A DNA stretch of 64,000 nt from Salipiger thiooxidans (GCF_900102075.1 NZ_FNAV01000010.1:124001-188000), one strand, 5' to 3'; counted from the stretch's first letter, positions 46,637 through 57,003 are shown. Program-made: numbers and translations. Notes: generated from the sequence alone by a model not told the origin.

Positions 46637-46831
46637 ATGATCCACGATTGGACCAATATTCAGATCATGGAGTGCAACACCGACAACGGTGTGTTGGTCA
46701 CGGTATTCTGGCAATCCGACGGTGCATCGGAACGCTATGTTCTTGGCAACGGCCAAGCGGTCGACCAGAACCACGATGGCACGTTCACGATCCACGAAAC
46801 GCAGACCAATCTCAGTCTGGCGCACTTCTGA
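46637..46831 (+). CDS. 64-residue protein, twin B
   Basis: Begins MIHDWTNIQIMECNTDNGVL, then RYVLGNGQAVDQNHDGTFTI, ending NLSLAHF. Same length as twin A; conserved residues include W5, C13, the YVLGNGQAV block and the DGTFT block. Ribosome site CCACTGGAGG as in twin A. A matching hairpin follows. The two genes look like a duplication of a gene-plus-terminator cassette, with the ProC-like gene between them on the other strand. Confidence 0.8.
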   Translation: MIHDWTNIQIMECNTDNGVLVTVFWQSDGASERYVLGNGQAVDQNHDGTFTIHETQTNLSLAHF

Positions 46832-46840
46832 AACACGACA

Positions 46841-46866
46841 CGCCCGGCAGGACTAACCTCCGGGCG
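46841..46866 (+). terminator. Terminator of twin B
   Basis: CGCCCGG pairs with CCGGGCG, with lead-in CTGAAACACGACA closely like that after twin A. Confidence 0.75.
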
Positions 46867-47050
46867 CGGTCTGCTTTCAGATCACCAGCCGAGCCTTGTC
46901 CGGTCGCGGCAGGACGTTCCCAATCCCATCTCCCTCTGAAAGTGCGAAATCCGCCGTCCGGTTGACTCGGGCCGGGCGTCTGTGTCAGGCGCCGGGGTTT
47001 CATGATGCATCCCGGCGCGCCTGCGCGGGGCCCAGCCGAAGGAAGGACCC

Positions 47051-47518
47051 ATGGCTCTTACCCTCCGTCGCAACCGCGACCACGATCTCTCGACCTTTGC
47101 AGCGATGCTGCCTTCCGAGGAGATCCCCCTGATCAACCCCAATGCGAAAGTTCCCTTCGACGAGATGGAGTGGCATCGCAAGTGGCTCGGAGATCAGGAC
47201 GATGTCTCCTTCTATCTTCAGGATCCCGCAGGCCGAGAGGTCGGCTTTTTCGCCCTCCGCGTTGGGGTCGGACCTGAAGTGCGGCACCTGACCTACGTCT
47301 ATCTCGTCGAGGAGGCTCGCGGCGGTGCTGCCGCAGAGGTGACGGAGCACGTGGAGCAAGCGGCCCGGGATCTTGGCGCGTCGAGCCTGACCCTCAAGGT
47401 CGAGGTCGACAACGCGCCGGCCCTGAACGCCTACCTTTCCGCGGGCTACGAGGAGCTATCCCGCCGCCAGGGCATGGCAACCATGCGGCTCGATCTGGAT
47501 GAGCGCCTCGCTGCCTAG
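47051..47518 (+). CDS. GNAT-family N-acetyltransferase
   Basis: 155 residues. The acetyl-CoA loop is LVEEARGGAAAEVTEHVEQAA near residues 85-105, and the last strands read LTLKVEVDNAPALNAYLSAGYEELSRR. The first 40 residues include NPNAKVPFDEMEWHRKWLGDQDD, a lead common in small-molecule acetyltransferases. GGAAGGA precedes the ATG. Substrate unknown. Confidence 0.85.
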   Translation: MALTLRRNRDHDLSTFAAMLPSEEIPLINPNAKVPFDEMEWHRKWLGDQDDVSFYLQDPAGREVGFFALRVGVGPEVRHLTYVYLVEEARGGAAAEVTEHVEQAARDLGASSLTLKVEVDNAPALNAYLSAGYEELSRRQGMATMRLDLDERLAA

Positions 47519-48048
47519 ACGCCGGGTTGCAGGCTGTCAGGGCCCCATCGGACCCGTCGGCATACCCGACAATCCAAGGCCCTGAAACGAGACGCGCCCG
47601 GCCGGATTTCTCCTCCGGGCGCGGTCTCTCTCGATGATGCCAATCATGCGCTTTACGCGGCCTCCGGCAAGCCCTTCCGCGCCGGACCATCCTGCGGCCC
47701 TTCAGACCGTCCGAGAGATACAGCAGCGCCGACAGCAGGCCGCCGCAGCGCGCTTTGCTCGACACCGAACGCCCGGCCGAAGTGGATCCGGCTCAGGGAG
47801 CCGGAAAAGGCGACGGCGCCACATGCCGTCGCGCTGCTAACATTCGGCTTACCGCTCATTGCGGCGATCACCGGAGGCATTGGCCGGCGCGTTGCCGGAA
47901 CGATCAAGGCCGCAGGATGGGACGGACGATGCGTGGACGACGCAGCCTCGCTCGAGGCTGGATCGACCCATGTAAGATGAACTACCAATACAGCGCTAAG
48001 TTGCAGCAAATCGAAAGAACGGAAGTCGGCACAGGCCGCTGCCGATCC
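47519..48048. other. Intergenic region with an orphan twin-type terminator
   Basis: Apart from the hairpin at 47594-47622, no gene, tRNA or mobile element is supported. Several open frames overlap, all low-complexity. Confidence 0.45.
47594..47622 (+). terminator. Third copy of the twin-type hairpin
   Basis: GCGCCCGG and CCGGGCGC arms as after twin A, with the identical lead-in CTGAAACGAGAC. That includes the TGA stop context of twin A, although no twin gene precedes it here. It lies about 75 nt after the GNAT stop. Confidence 0.65.
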
Positions 48049-48362
48049 CCCAAAAACAAATTGCCCCGGCACGTTGCTGAATCCGTGCCGGGGCAGATTG
48101 AGAAAGAAAAGAACTCTTCAATTGGTATGGGGCACCGACACGGAAAAACATCCGCAACAGGTGCTTACAGGCAAATCATTTTCACTCAAACACACGTCCA
48201 CAATGGACACTTTGGGTTGTGCATGACCTTGCTTTTCGTGTCGAGTCCGCTCACCCTTCAGGTGCGCGGATTCCAAAACCAAACAATCTCGAGTAAAATT
48301 AGATTTCATTTTTTGGAAAATAGTTTTCCAAATTTCGAAACAGATGGAACGCGCGCGACACT
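48049..48362 (-). repeat. AT-rich structured element, copy 2 (candidate ncRNA)
   Basis: Diverged relative of 3384-3712. The opening inverted repeat is perfect here (TGCCCCGGCACG with CGTGCCGGGGCA, at 48062-48096). A T:A pair in copy 1 is C:G here, a compensatory change. GTCC-5 nt-GGAC near 48197 and GTGTCGAGTCCG near 48238 are shared. Minus-strand reading ends with the hairpin and AATTTGTTTTTGGG, a good intrinsic terminator. Strikingly AT-rich against its surroundings. It lies in the accessory zone near the integrase relic. Confidence 0.62.
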
Positions 48363-48554
48363 TCACCCGGACAGCATGACCCAAGGCAGATTGTTTCGGG
48401 AGAGGAGCTGATTCGGCATCATTGCTCACGTTCCACGATCGAGTTCCGCAATTCGAGGAAATCGCCCCCGAGGCGACGCCACGCATCGTCGACCTGAACC
48501 GGTGACCTGATGACGTGGAGCGTTCCGGGTCACCGTCAACCCCACAGACAGGAG
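48363..48554. other. Spacer between the AT-rich element and the excisionase-like gene
   Basis: Nothing recognised. Confidence 0.4.
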
Positions 48555-48738
48555 ATGTCTGATGCCCCTGCACGACCCTGCACGCCGCAGGAACCGGCCA
48601 CGCGCTGGCAGCGCTCTGCCGAGACGATCCTCCAGATGGTGAAACACGGAGAGTTGCCCGGCTTCCGGGCCGGTCGCATCATCCGAAGTCCATCAAAGGC
48701 AATTAAGGCCTACGAATGCCAGACATCAGCATTGGAAG

Positions 48739-49796
<1,058 letters not shown>

Positions 49797-49806
49797 GGTC
49801 CGCGCG

Positions 49807-49834
49807 GTTTAGCCAAGCGCCTCGCCTGTTTCAA
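49807..49834 (-). promoter_or_regulatory. Promoter for tRNA-Val(UAC)
   Basis: On the minus strand TTGAAA (49834-49829) and CTAAAC (49812-49807) with 16-nt spacing, ending 10 nt before the tRNA start. It overlaps the end of soxR by 4 nt. Confidence 0.5.
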
Positions 49835-50322
49835 GACGCTTCGTGGTCGATCTGACTTTCGCGGTCGATCCAGGTGCGGGGCCCGGCGCCGGAACGCCCC
49901 TTCACGTCCGCCGGATTGTAGAGCGGACAGGTCTCCATCGACAGGCAACCACAGCCGATACAGCCGTCGAGATCGTCGCGCAGCGCCTCGAGCCGGGCGA
50001 TGCGGGCGTTGAGCTCGGTGCGCCATGCCACCGACACGGCCTGCCATTCCGCCTTGTTGGGCGCCCGGCCCTTGGGCAGCCCGCCGAGGATGTCGCGAAT
50101 CTCGGCCAGTGGAATCCCCAGCGATTGCGCGACCCGGATCACCGCCACCCGGCGCAGCTCGCGCCGGTCGTAGCGACGGTGATTGGCGGGCGTGCGCCAG
50201 CTTTCGATCAGCCCCTCGGCCTCGTAGAAATGCAGGGTCGAGACCGCGACGCCGGCGCGCGCGGCCATCTCTCCGACCGAGAGATCGTTGGGGCGGATGG
50301 GTTTGCCGGGACGGGGGGGCAT
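49831..50322 (-). CDS. soxR: SoxR, redox-sensing MerR-family activator
   Basis: 163 residues. HTH LSVGEMAARAGVAVSTLHFYEAEGLIESWRTPANHRRYDR at residues 14-53. A dimerisation helix follows, then the [2Fe-2S] ligands Cys121, 124, 126 and 132 in CIGCGCLSMETC, the exact SoxR spacing. Oxidation by redox-cycling drugs or nitric oxide activates it. ATG 50322 is the first in-frame start after the SoxR box. A perfect SoxR box lies 12 bp from the start and faces a divergent small gene. Confidence 0.95.
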   Translation of the reverse strand: MPPRPGKPIRPNDLSVGEMAARAGVAVSTLHFYEAEGLIESWRTPANHRRYDRRELRRVAVIRVAQSLGIPLAEIRDILGGLPKGRAPNKAEWQAVSVAWRTELNARIARLEALRDDLDGCIGCGCLSMETCPLYNPADVKGRSGAGPRTWIDRESQIDHEAS

Positions 50323-50333
50323 CGGACGCTTGA

Positions 50334-50351
50334 CCTCAAGTGAACTTGAGG
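50334..50351. promoter_or_regulatory. SoxR box
   Basis: CCTCAAGT-GA-ACTTGAGG: 8-bp perfect arms. The E. coli soxS operator is CCTCAAGTTAACTTGAGG, one base different in the centre. It lies between soxR and the small gene at 50396, so it should control at least that gene. Confidence 0.92.
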
Positions 50352-50395
50352 ACGCAAGGTGCCTGGGTTTTCGCGAATCTGCAAGGAGATCCCAG

Positions 50396-50599
50396 ATGAC
50401 CACCCCCACCCGCATCGTCGGACTGCGCCCGCTGCGCCCCGGCCTTCTCGCCCGGTTGCTCGGCTGGACGCATGCCCGTCTGCGCGCACGGCGCACCACA
50501 CGCCGCATCGATGCGCTGCGCCGCGACCGGGCCATCGCCCGCGATATCGGCCAGCCGCTGCCGCCACTGCCGGAGCGTCCGCTGCACGACAGATGGTAA
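50396..50599 (+). CDS. 67-residue Arg-rich protein, predicted SoxR target
   Basis: An excellent ribosome site (AAGGAGATCCCAG) precedes the ATG. The product (MTTPTRIVGLRPLRPGLLAR..., ending RPLHDRW) has about 18 Arg and some Leu/Pro-rich turns. It is soluble and very basic, and may bind nucleic acid or membranes. It sits 45 bp downstream of the SoxR box. No known family was recognised; it is distantly like DUF1127-type small Arg-rich proteins. Confidence 0.75.
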   Translation: MTTPTRIVGLRPLRPGLLARLLGWTHARLRARRTTRRIDALRRDRAIARDIGQPLPPLPERPLHDRW

Positions 50600-50672
50600 G
50601 CGCCGGGGCCACGACAATGCACAGTCAACGACGCTCGTCACAGCGTCCGGATCCGTCGTAAATAAGGGGAAA

Positions 50673-50747
50673 TGGTGGGTGATGAGGGATTTGAACCCCC
50701 GACATCTTCGATGTGAACGAAGCGCTCTACCACTGAGCTAATCACCC
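50673..50747 (-). tRNA. tRNA-Val (CAC anticodon)
   Basis: 75 nt with CCA. Same acceptor as the UAC gene (GGGTGAT/ATCACCC), anticodon stem CTTCG/CGAAG and loop TTCACAT (anticodon CAC), T arm GGGGG-TTCAAAT-CCCTC. It differs from tRNA-Val(UAC) in few positions, so the two are probably a duplication. Confidence 0.95.
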
Positions 50748-50757
50748 GGTAGCGGGT

Positions 50758-50786
50758 CTATTAGTGGAAGCCTCCGGGAGGCGCAA
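50758..50786 (-). promoter_or_regulatory. Promoter for tRNA-Val(CAC)
   Basis: Minus-strand TTGCGC (50786-50781) and TAATAG (50763-50758) with 17-nt spacing, ending 10 nt before the tRNA. Confidence 0.5.
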
Positions 50787-50912
50787 GAGGCCAATCGCAG
50801 CCTTTTTCGAGAAATCCGCCTTCCCTCGCGGGAGGCGGTTTTCGCGCGGCGCGGCGGGGCTGGTTCCGGCTCGGCACTTCGTCTAGAGGACGAAGTGGGG
50901 GGGCTCCACATC

Positions 50913-51611
50913 ATGACCGACATCCGGCTTGTCATCTTCGATTTCGACGGCGTGCTCGTCGACAGCGAGGTCATAAGCGCGCGCATGCTCGTGGCCGAGC
51001 TTGCGCTGCACGGGGTCGAGATCGACCTGCCCTACGTGGCGCGCCATTTCCTCGGCCGCAGCTACCCGGTGGTGCTGCACCAGATCCGCCAGGAGTTCGG
51101 CATCGTGCTGCCCGAGGGCTTCGAGGCCGATTACCGCGCCCGGCTGATCGAGGCCTTCCGCCACGAGCTGCGCGTCATGCCCGGCGCCCGCGAGACCGTC
51201 GAGGCGCTGCGCCTGCCCTACGCGCTGGCCACCAGCTCGAGCCCCGCGCGGCTGATGCGCTCGCTCGAGATCACCGGGCTCTCGGCGCTTTTCGAGGGCC
51301 GCATCACCACCGCCACCGAGGTTGCCAACGGCAAGCCCGCCCCGGATCTGCCGCTGCTGGCGGCGGCCAAGGCCGGGATCCGGCCCGAGCATTGCCTGCT
51401 GATCGAGGACTCGCTCGCGGGCATCCGCGCGGGCCTCGCGGCGGGGATGCAGGTCTGGCATTTCACCGGCGGCAGCCACTTCGCCGAGATCGAGCCGCCC
51501 TCTGCCCCCGATGCGCAGCCGCACCGCAGGTTTGCAGATTTCGGCGAACTCGCGCATCTTGCCCCGCACCTTCTGACATCCGCTGCGACGAGGACCCTGC
51601 CCTATGAGTGA
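50913..51611 (+). CDS. HAD-family sugar-phosphatase, GPP/beta-PGM type
   Basis: 232 residues. Motif I is IFDFDGVLVDSE (nucleophile Asp9 and acid/base Asp11), motif II is LATSSS, Lys in ANGKPAPDL, motif IV GIRPEHCLLIEDSLAGIRAG. The class-I cap follows motif I. ATG 50913 gives the usual N-terminus. The end overlaps the SorC gene by 8 bp, so it belongs to the polyol locus and may dephosphorylate a sugar or polyol phosphate. Confidence 0.88.
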   Translation: MTDIRLVIFDFDGVLVDSEVISARMLVAELALHGVEIDLPYVARHFLGRSYPVVLHQIRQEFGIVLPEGFEADYRARLIEAFRHELRVMPGARETVEALRLPYALATSSSPARLMRSLEITGLSALFEGRITTATEVANGKPAPDLPLLAAAKAGIRPEHCLLIEDSLAGIRAGLAAGMQVWHFTGGSHFAEIEPPSAPDAQPHRRFADFGELAHLAPHLLTSAATRTLPYE

Positions 51612-52551
51612 CGACGGCGACGTACCGGCACAGGACATCGCGGCCCGGGCGGGCTGGCTCTACTACGTGGGCGGCCTGCGTCAGGACCAGATCGCCGAGG
51701 AGCTGGGGATCTCGCGCCAGCGCGCCCAGCGCATGGTGGCGCGCGCCGTGGCCGAGGGACTGGTGCGGGTGCGCATCGACCACCCCATCGCCGAATGCCT
51801 CGAGCTCGAACGGGCGCTGCGCCAGAAATTCGGCCTGAGCCGCGCCCGCGTGGCGCCGCGTCTCGGACCCGGTCAGGAGGCGCTGCGGGCCATCGCCTCC
51901 TTCGCCGCGCCCGAGCTCGAACGGGTGTTCCGCGACCAGACGCCGAAGCTCATAGCGCTCGGCACCGGGCGGACGCTGCGGGCGGTGATCGAGCAGATGC
52001 CGACGATCGCCGCCAGCCAGCACAAGATGGTCTCGCTGATCGGCAACGTCTCTCCCGACGGCTCGGCCTCGTTCTACGAGGTCATCATGCGCATCGCCGA
52101 CAAGACCGGCGCACCGCACTACCCGATGTCCGTTCCGGTGATGGCACGCGACGCCGAGGAGTTCGCCACCTACCGCGCGCTGCCGCACGTGCAGAGCTCG
52201 CGCGCGCTGGCGGCGCAGGCGGATATCACCATCGTCGGCATCGGCCAGATGGCGGACGACGCGCCGCTTTTCATGGACGGGTTCATCACCGAGGCCGAGC
52301 TGCGCGCCGTGCAGAAGGCCGGGGCCGCGGGCGAAATCTGCGGCCATATCTTCGATGCGGACGGACAGTATATCGACCATCCCGTCAATGCTTTCATGGT
52401 CGGATCCCGGGTGCCAGTGAACGACAACCCGGTGCTCTGCATCGGCGGAGGCGTGAGCAAGATCAAGCCCTTGCGGGCCGCTCTTCGCGGGCGGCTGATC
52501 GACGGGCTGATCACCGACGAGATCACCGCCGCTGAATTGATCAGCAGATAA
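51604..52551 (+). CDS. SorC/DeoR-type sugar-binding transcriptional regulator
   Basis: 315 residues. HTH at about 15-50 (LYYVGGLRQDQIAEELGISRQRAQRMVARAVAEGLVRV) and a sugar-binding domain with LIALGTGRTLRAVIEQM, VSLIGNVSPDGSASFYEV, GIGQMADDAPLF and LCIGGGVSKIKPLRAALRGRLIDGLITDE. In Rhodobacter a SorC-type regulator governs the smo genes. It is just upstream of smoE, and the operator-like repeat at 52595-52619 lies in the gap. Confidence 0.9.
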   Translation: MSDDGDVPAQDIAARAGWLYYVGGLRQDQIAEELGISRQRAQRMVARAVAEGLVRVRIDHPIAECLELERALRQKFGLSRARVAPRLGPGQEALRAIASFAAPELERVFRDQTPKLIALGTGRTLRAVIEQMPTIAASQHKMVSLIGNVSPDGSASFYEVIMRIADKTGAPHYPMSVPVMARDAEEFATYRALPHVQSSRALAAQADITIVGIGQMADDAPLFMDGFITEAELRAVQKAGAAGEICGHIFDADGQYIDHPVNAFMVGSRVPVNDNPVLCIGGGVSKIKPLRAALRGRLIDGLITDEITAAELISR

Positions 52552-52576
52552 TCCACGCGATGCCCCCAAAACGGGC

Positions 52577-52619
52577 TTGACTCGACTCGTATCCATATGT
52601 GAGCTTTTTTTCACAATAT
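52577..52619 (+). promoter_or_regulatory. Promoter/operator region of the smo operon
   Basis: TTGACT at 52577-52582 is a possible -35. ATATGTGA at 52595-52602 and TCACAATAT at 52611-52619 form an inverted repeat around a T-run, a probable SorC-type site. The gene start follows at 52660 after GGGAGGAT. Confidence 0.55.
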
Positions 52620-52659
52620 GGGCATATGCTCATGCTGGGGAGATTTGGGAGGATAATCC

Positions 52660-53976
52660 ATGCCTTATTCGTATCGCGCCCTTCTGGGCGCGTGTGCTGT
52701 TGGTGCACTCGCAACTTCGGCAATGGCCGAGACAATCACCGTCGCGACCGTGAACAACGGCGACATGATCCGCATGCAGGGCATGATGGAAGACTTCACC
52801 GCGCAGCACCCCGACATCGAAGTCGAGTGGGTCACGCTTGAGGAGAACGTCCTGCGCCAGCGCGTCACGCAGGACGTGGCCACCGGCGGTGGCCAGTTCG
52901 ACGTGATGACCATCGGCAACTACGAGGTGCCGATCTGGGGCGAGCGCGGCTGGTTGCTGGCCCTCGACGATCTGCCCGAGGGCTATGACGCCGACGACCT
53001 GATCCCCTCGATCCGCGAGGCGCTGTCGGTGGACGGCACGCTCTACGCGCTGCCCTTCTACGGTGAATCCGCCTTCGTGATGTACCGCAAGGACCTCGCC
53101 GAGGCCGCGGGCGTGAGCATCCCCGAAGAGCCCACGTGGGCGCAGATCAAGGAAGCCGCCGCCGCGATGACCGACAAGGACGCGGGCGTCTACGGCATCT
53201 GCCTGCGCGGCAAGCCCGGCTGGGGCGAAAACATGGCCTTCATCTCGGCCATGGCCAACAGCTACGGCGCGCGCTGGTTCGACATGGACTGGAAACCGCA
53301 GTTCGACAGCGAGGAGTGGCAGGCGGCGTTCAAGGACTACCTCGAGATGATGACCAACTACGGTCCTCCGGGCGCGTCGTCGAACGGCTTCAACGAGAAC
53401 CTCTCGCTGTTCCAGCAGGGCAAGTGCGGCATGTGGATCGACGCCACCGTCGCCGCGGGCTTCGTGACCGACCCCGAGGAATCCACCGTGGCGGACAAGG
53501 TCGGCTACGCGGTTTTCCCGAACAAGGAAGGCGTCGACAACCACGGCAACTGGCTGTGGTCGTGGAACCTCGGCATCCCGCAGTCCTCGGACTCGCCGGA
53601 CGCGGCCAAGGCCTTCGTCGCCTGGGCGACCTCCAAGGAGTACACCCAGCTCGTGGCCGAGAAGCAGGGCTGGCGCGCGGCCCCTCCGGGCACCCGCACC
53701 TCTCTCTATAAGAACAGCACCTACATCGAGGAAGCCCCTTTCGCGACGCTGACCAAGCAGACCATGGACGCGGCCACCCCCGAGAAGCCCTCGGTCCAGG
53801 ACGTGCCCTACGTCGGCGCCCAGTTCGTCTCGATCCCCGAATTCCAGGGCATCGGCACGGCGGTCGGCCAGCAGTTCTCGGCAGCCCTTGCCGGGCAGGT
53901 CGATGCGGACACCGCGCTCAACAACGCGCAGCAGCTGACGCAGCGCGAGATGATGAAGGCCGGCTACATCAAGTAA
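52660..53976 (+). CDS. smoE: Sorbitol/mannitol periplasmic binding protein
   Basis: 438 residues with a Sec signal peptide (MPYSYRALLGACAVGALATSAMA, cut near residue 23). The mature start ETITVATVNNGDMIRMQGMMEDFTAQHPDIEVEWVTLEENVLRQRV is the SmoE/MtlE-type opening. It contains YGESAFVMYRKDLAEAAGV and a C-terminal RAAPPGTRTSLYKN region. It captures polyols for the SmoFGK transporter. A hairpin after the stop should make its mRNA more abundant than the permeases. Confidence 0.92.
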   Translation: MPYSYRALLGACAVGALATSAMAETITVATVNNGDMIRMQGMMEDFTAQHPDIEVEWVTLEENVLRQRVTQDVATGGGQFDVMTIGNYEVPIWGERGWLLALDDLPEGYDADDLIPSIREALSVDGTLYALPFYGESAFVMYRKDLAEAAGVSIPEEPTWAQIKEAAAAMTDKDAGVYGICLRGKPGWGENMAFISAMANSYGARWFDMDWKPQFDSEEWQAAFKDYLEMMTNYGPPGASSNGFNENLSLFQQGKCGMWIDATVAAGFVTDPEESTVADKVGYAVFPNKEGVDNHGNWLWSWNLGIPQSSDSPDAAKAFVAWATSKEYTQLVAEKQGWRAAPPGTRTSLYKNSTYIEEAPFATLTKQTMDAATPEKPSVQDVPYVGAQFVSIPEFQGIGTAVGQQFSAALAGQVDADTALNNAQQLTQREMMKAGYIK

Positions 53977-53990
53977 CCGACTTCCGCCTC

Positions 53991-54021
53991 GGGTGCGGGC
54001 CTGCCCTCCTGGCCTGCACCC
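53991..54021 (+). terminator. Intercistronic hairpin after smoE
   Basis: GGGTGCGGGCC pairs with GGCCTGCACCC (one G-T pair) over a 9-nt loop, then CCTTTCC. It lies inside the operon, so it is probably partial termination or 3'-end protection that raises binding protein levels. Confidence 0.55.
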
Positions 54022-54121
54022 CTTTCCGCCCGGCGCGCCGCCCGTTCCGTCCGTGCGTCGCATCCGCCGCTGGTGACGCACGTCCCGCGTCCCGGCGCCC
54101 CCTCCTGCCGAGAGACCTGCC

Positions 54122-54994
54122 ATGGCCACCCAGCATTCCCGCGCCGCAGCAAGGTTGATGATCTCCCCCGCCGTGCTCTTGCTGCTCGGATGGATGATCG
54201 TCCCGCTGGTGATGACGCTCTACTTCTCCTTCCTGCGCTACAACCTGCTGATGCCGGGGATGGAGGAGTTCACCGGCTGGACCAACTACCGCTTCTTCCT
54301 CACCGACCCGGCCTTCTTCGACGCGCTCGGCAACACGCTGTTGCTGGTGGGCGGGGTGCTGCTGATCACCGTGATCGGCGGCACGCTGCTGGCGCTGCTG
54401 CTCGACCAGCCGTTCTGGGGACAGGGGGTGGTGCGGATCATGGTGATCGCGCCCTTCTTCGTGATGCCCACGGTGTCGGCGCTGGTCTGGAAGAACATGT
54501 TCATGAACCCGGTGAACGGGCTCTTCGGACATTTTGCGCATTTCCTCGGACTAGAGCCCTATGACTTCCTGAGCCAGGCGCCGCTGGCCTCGATCATCTT
54601 CATCGTGAGCTGGCAGTGGCTGCCCTTCGCCACGCTGATCCTGCTGACCGCGCTGCAGTCGCTCGACCAAGAGCAGCTCGAGGCGGCCGAGATGGACGGC
54701 GCGAGCGCCCTGTCGCGGTTCTACTACATCATGGTGCCGCACCTTTCGCGTGCCATCACCGTGGTGATCCTGATCCAGACCATCTTCCTGCTGTCGATCT
54801 TCGCCGAGATCCTCGTGACCACCGCCGGCGGTCCGGGCACCGCCTCGACCAACCTCACCTACCTGATCTACGTGCAGTCGCTGCTGCAGTTCGACGTGGG
54901 CGGAGGCTCGGCCGGTGGCGTCGTCGCCATCATCCTCGCCAACATCGTCGCGATCTTCCTGATGCGGATGATCGGCAAGAACCTGGACGCATGA
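54122..54994 (+). CDS. smoF: Polyol ABC transporter permease
   Basis: 290 residues with six membrane segments. EAA loop EAAEMDGASALSRFYYIMVPHLSR near residue 190. Opening RLMISPAVLLLLGWMIVPLVMTLYFSFLRYNL is typical of the SmoF/MalF-like class. Its stop overlaps the next small ORF by 4 bp (ATGA). Confidence 0.92.
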   Translation: MATQHSRAAARLMISPAVLLLLGWMIVPLVMTLYFSFLRYNLLMPGMEEFTGWTNYRFFLTDPAFFDALGNTLLLVGGVLLITVIGGTLLALLLDQPFWGQGVVRIMVIAPFFVMPTVSALVWKNMFMNPVNGLFGHFAHFLGLEPYDFLSQAPLASIIFIVSWQWLPFATLILLTALQSLDQEQLEAAEMDGASALSRFYYIMVPHLSRAITVVILIQTIFLLSIFAEILVTTAGGPGTASTNLTYLIYVQSLLQFDVGGGSAGGVVAIILANIVAIFLMRMIGKNLDA

Positions 54995-55152
54995 CTATGG
55001 AACGCACCGATCACCCCAGCGGCTTCGCCCCGGCCACGGCCGGAACGACCGGCGGCGCCCCCGAAGGCGCGCGGCCCGACACCGATGGCGCAACGCCGGA
55101 CGCGATCTCCGGCGGGCGCAATCCCGGACAGATGACAGAGGGGGAGCACTGA
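54991..55152 (+). CDS. 53-codon ORF between the two permease genes
   Basis: Overlaps the smoF stop (ATGA) and ends 1 nt before the smoG ATG, so it fills the whole intercistronic gap. The predicted peptide starts MTMERTDHPSGFAPATAGTT and is hydrophilic, Gly/Thr/Asp-rich and presumably unstructured, ending GGRNPGQMTEGEH. The smoG ribosome site (AGGGGGAG) lies inside its end. It may be a coupling leader that carries ribosomes from smoF to smoG, or a spacer that happens to be open. Not a known family. Confidence 0.4.
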   Translation: MTMERTDHPSGFAPATAGTTGGAPEGARPDTDGATPDAISGGRNPGQMTEGEH

Positions 55153-55153
55153 G

Positions 55154-55984
55154 ATGGCCCGCGCCGTGACCAACCGCCGGAAGGCGATCGTGACCGTGGC
55201 CGCATGGCTCGTCGGCATCGCGATCTTCTTCCCGATCCTGTGGATCCTCATCCTCTCGTTCAAGAGCGAGGGTGACGCCATCAAGACCCCGATCGAGGTG
55301 CTGACCTCGAACTGGACCCTCGAGAGCTATCACACCGTGCAGGAACGGTCGGACTACTTCCGCCACTTCCTGAACTCGGTGATCCTGTCGGTGGGCTCGA
55401 CCGTCATCGGCCTCATCATCGCTGTCCCTGCCGCCTGGGCCATGGCATTCGTGCCCGGCAAGCGCACCAAGGACGTGCTGATGTGGATGCTGTCGACCAA
55501 GATGCTGCCGCCCGTGGGCGTGCTGGTGCCGATCTACCTGATCTTCCGCGACCTCGGTCTTCTGGACAGCCGCGTCGGCCTCGTGATCGTGCTCACGCTC
55601 ATCAACCTGCCGATCATCATCTGGATGCTCTACACCTACTTCCGCGAGATCCCGGGCGAGATCCTCGAGGCCGCGCGGATGGACGGTGCATCGCTGAAGA
55701 ACGAGATCCTCTACGTGCTGACGCCAATGGCGGTGCCCGGCATCGCCTCGACCATGCTGCTCAACATCATCCTCGCCTGGAACGAGGCATTCTGGACGCT
55801 GAACCTCACTGCCGCCAAGGCGGCACCGCTCACGGCCTTCATCGCGTCCTACTCCAGCCCCGAGGGCCTGTTCTACGCCAAGCTCTCGGCGGCCTCCACA
55901 ATGGCCATCGCGCCGATCCTCATCATGGGCTGGTTCAGCCAGAAACAACTCGTCCGCGGCCTGACCTTCGGCGCGGTTAAGTAA
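55154..55984 (+). CDS. smoG: Polyol ABC transporter permease
   Basis: 276 residues with six membrane segments. EAA loop [25 protein letters not shown] near residue 174. [29 protein letters not shown] is typical of SmoG/MalG-like permeases. Forms the channel with SmoF. Confidence 0.93.
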   Translation: MARAVTNRRKAIVTVAAWLVGIAIFFPILWILILSFKSEGDAIKTPIEVLTSNWTLESYHTVQERSDYFRHFLNSVILSVGSTVIGLIIAVPAAWAMAFVPGKRTKDVLMWMLSTKMLPPVGVLVPIYLIFRDLGLLDSRVGLVIVLTLINLPIIIWMLYTYFREIPGEILEAARMDGASLKNEILYVLTPMAVPGIASTMLLNIILAWNEAFWTLNLTAAKAAPLTAFIASYSSPEGLFYAKLSAASTMAIAPILIMGWFSQKQLVRGLTFGAVK

Positions 55985-56001
55985 GGGAAAGGACCAGAGA
56001 C

Positions 56002-56999
<998 letters not shown>

Positions 57000-57003
<4 letters not shown>

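Noticed and set aside
45531-47622. Integron gene cassettes with attC sites at the repeated hairpins
   Set aside because: The hairpins lack the RYYYAAC and GTTRRRY core sites, and no integron integrase is near. They look like ordinary terminators.
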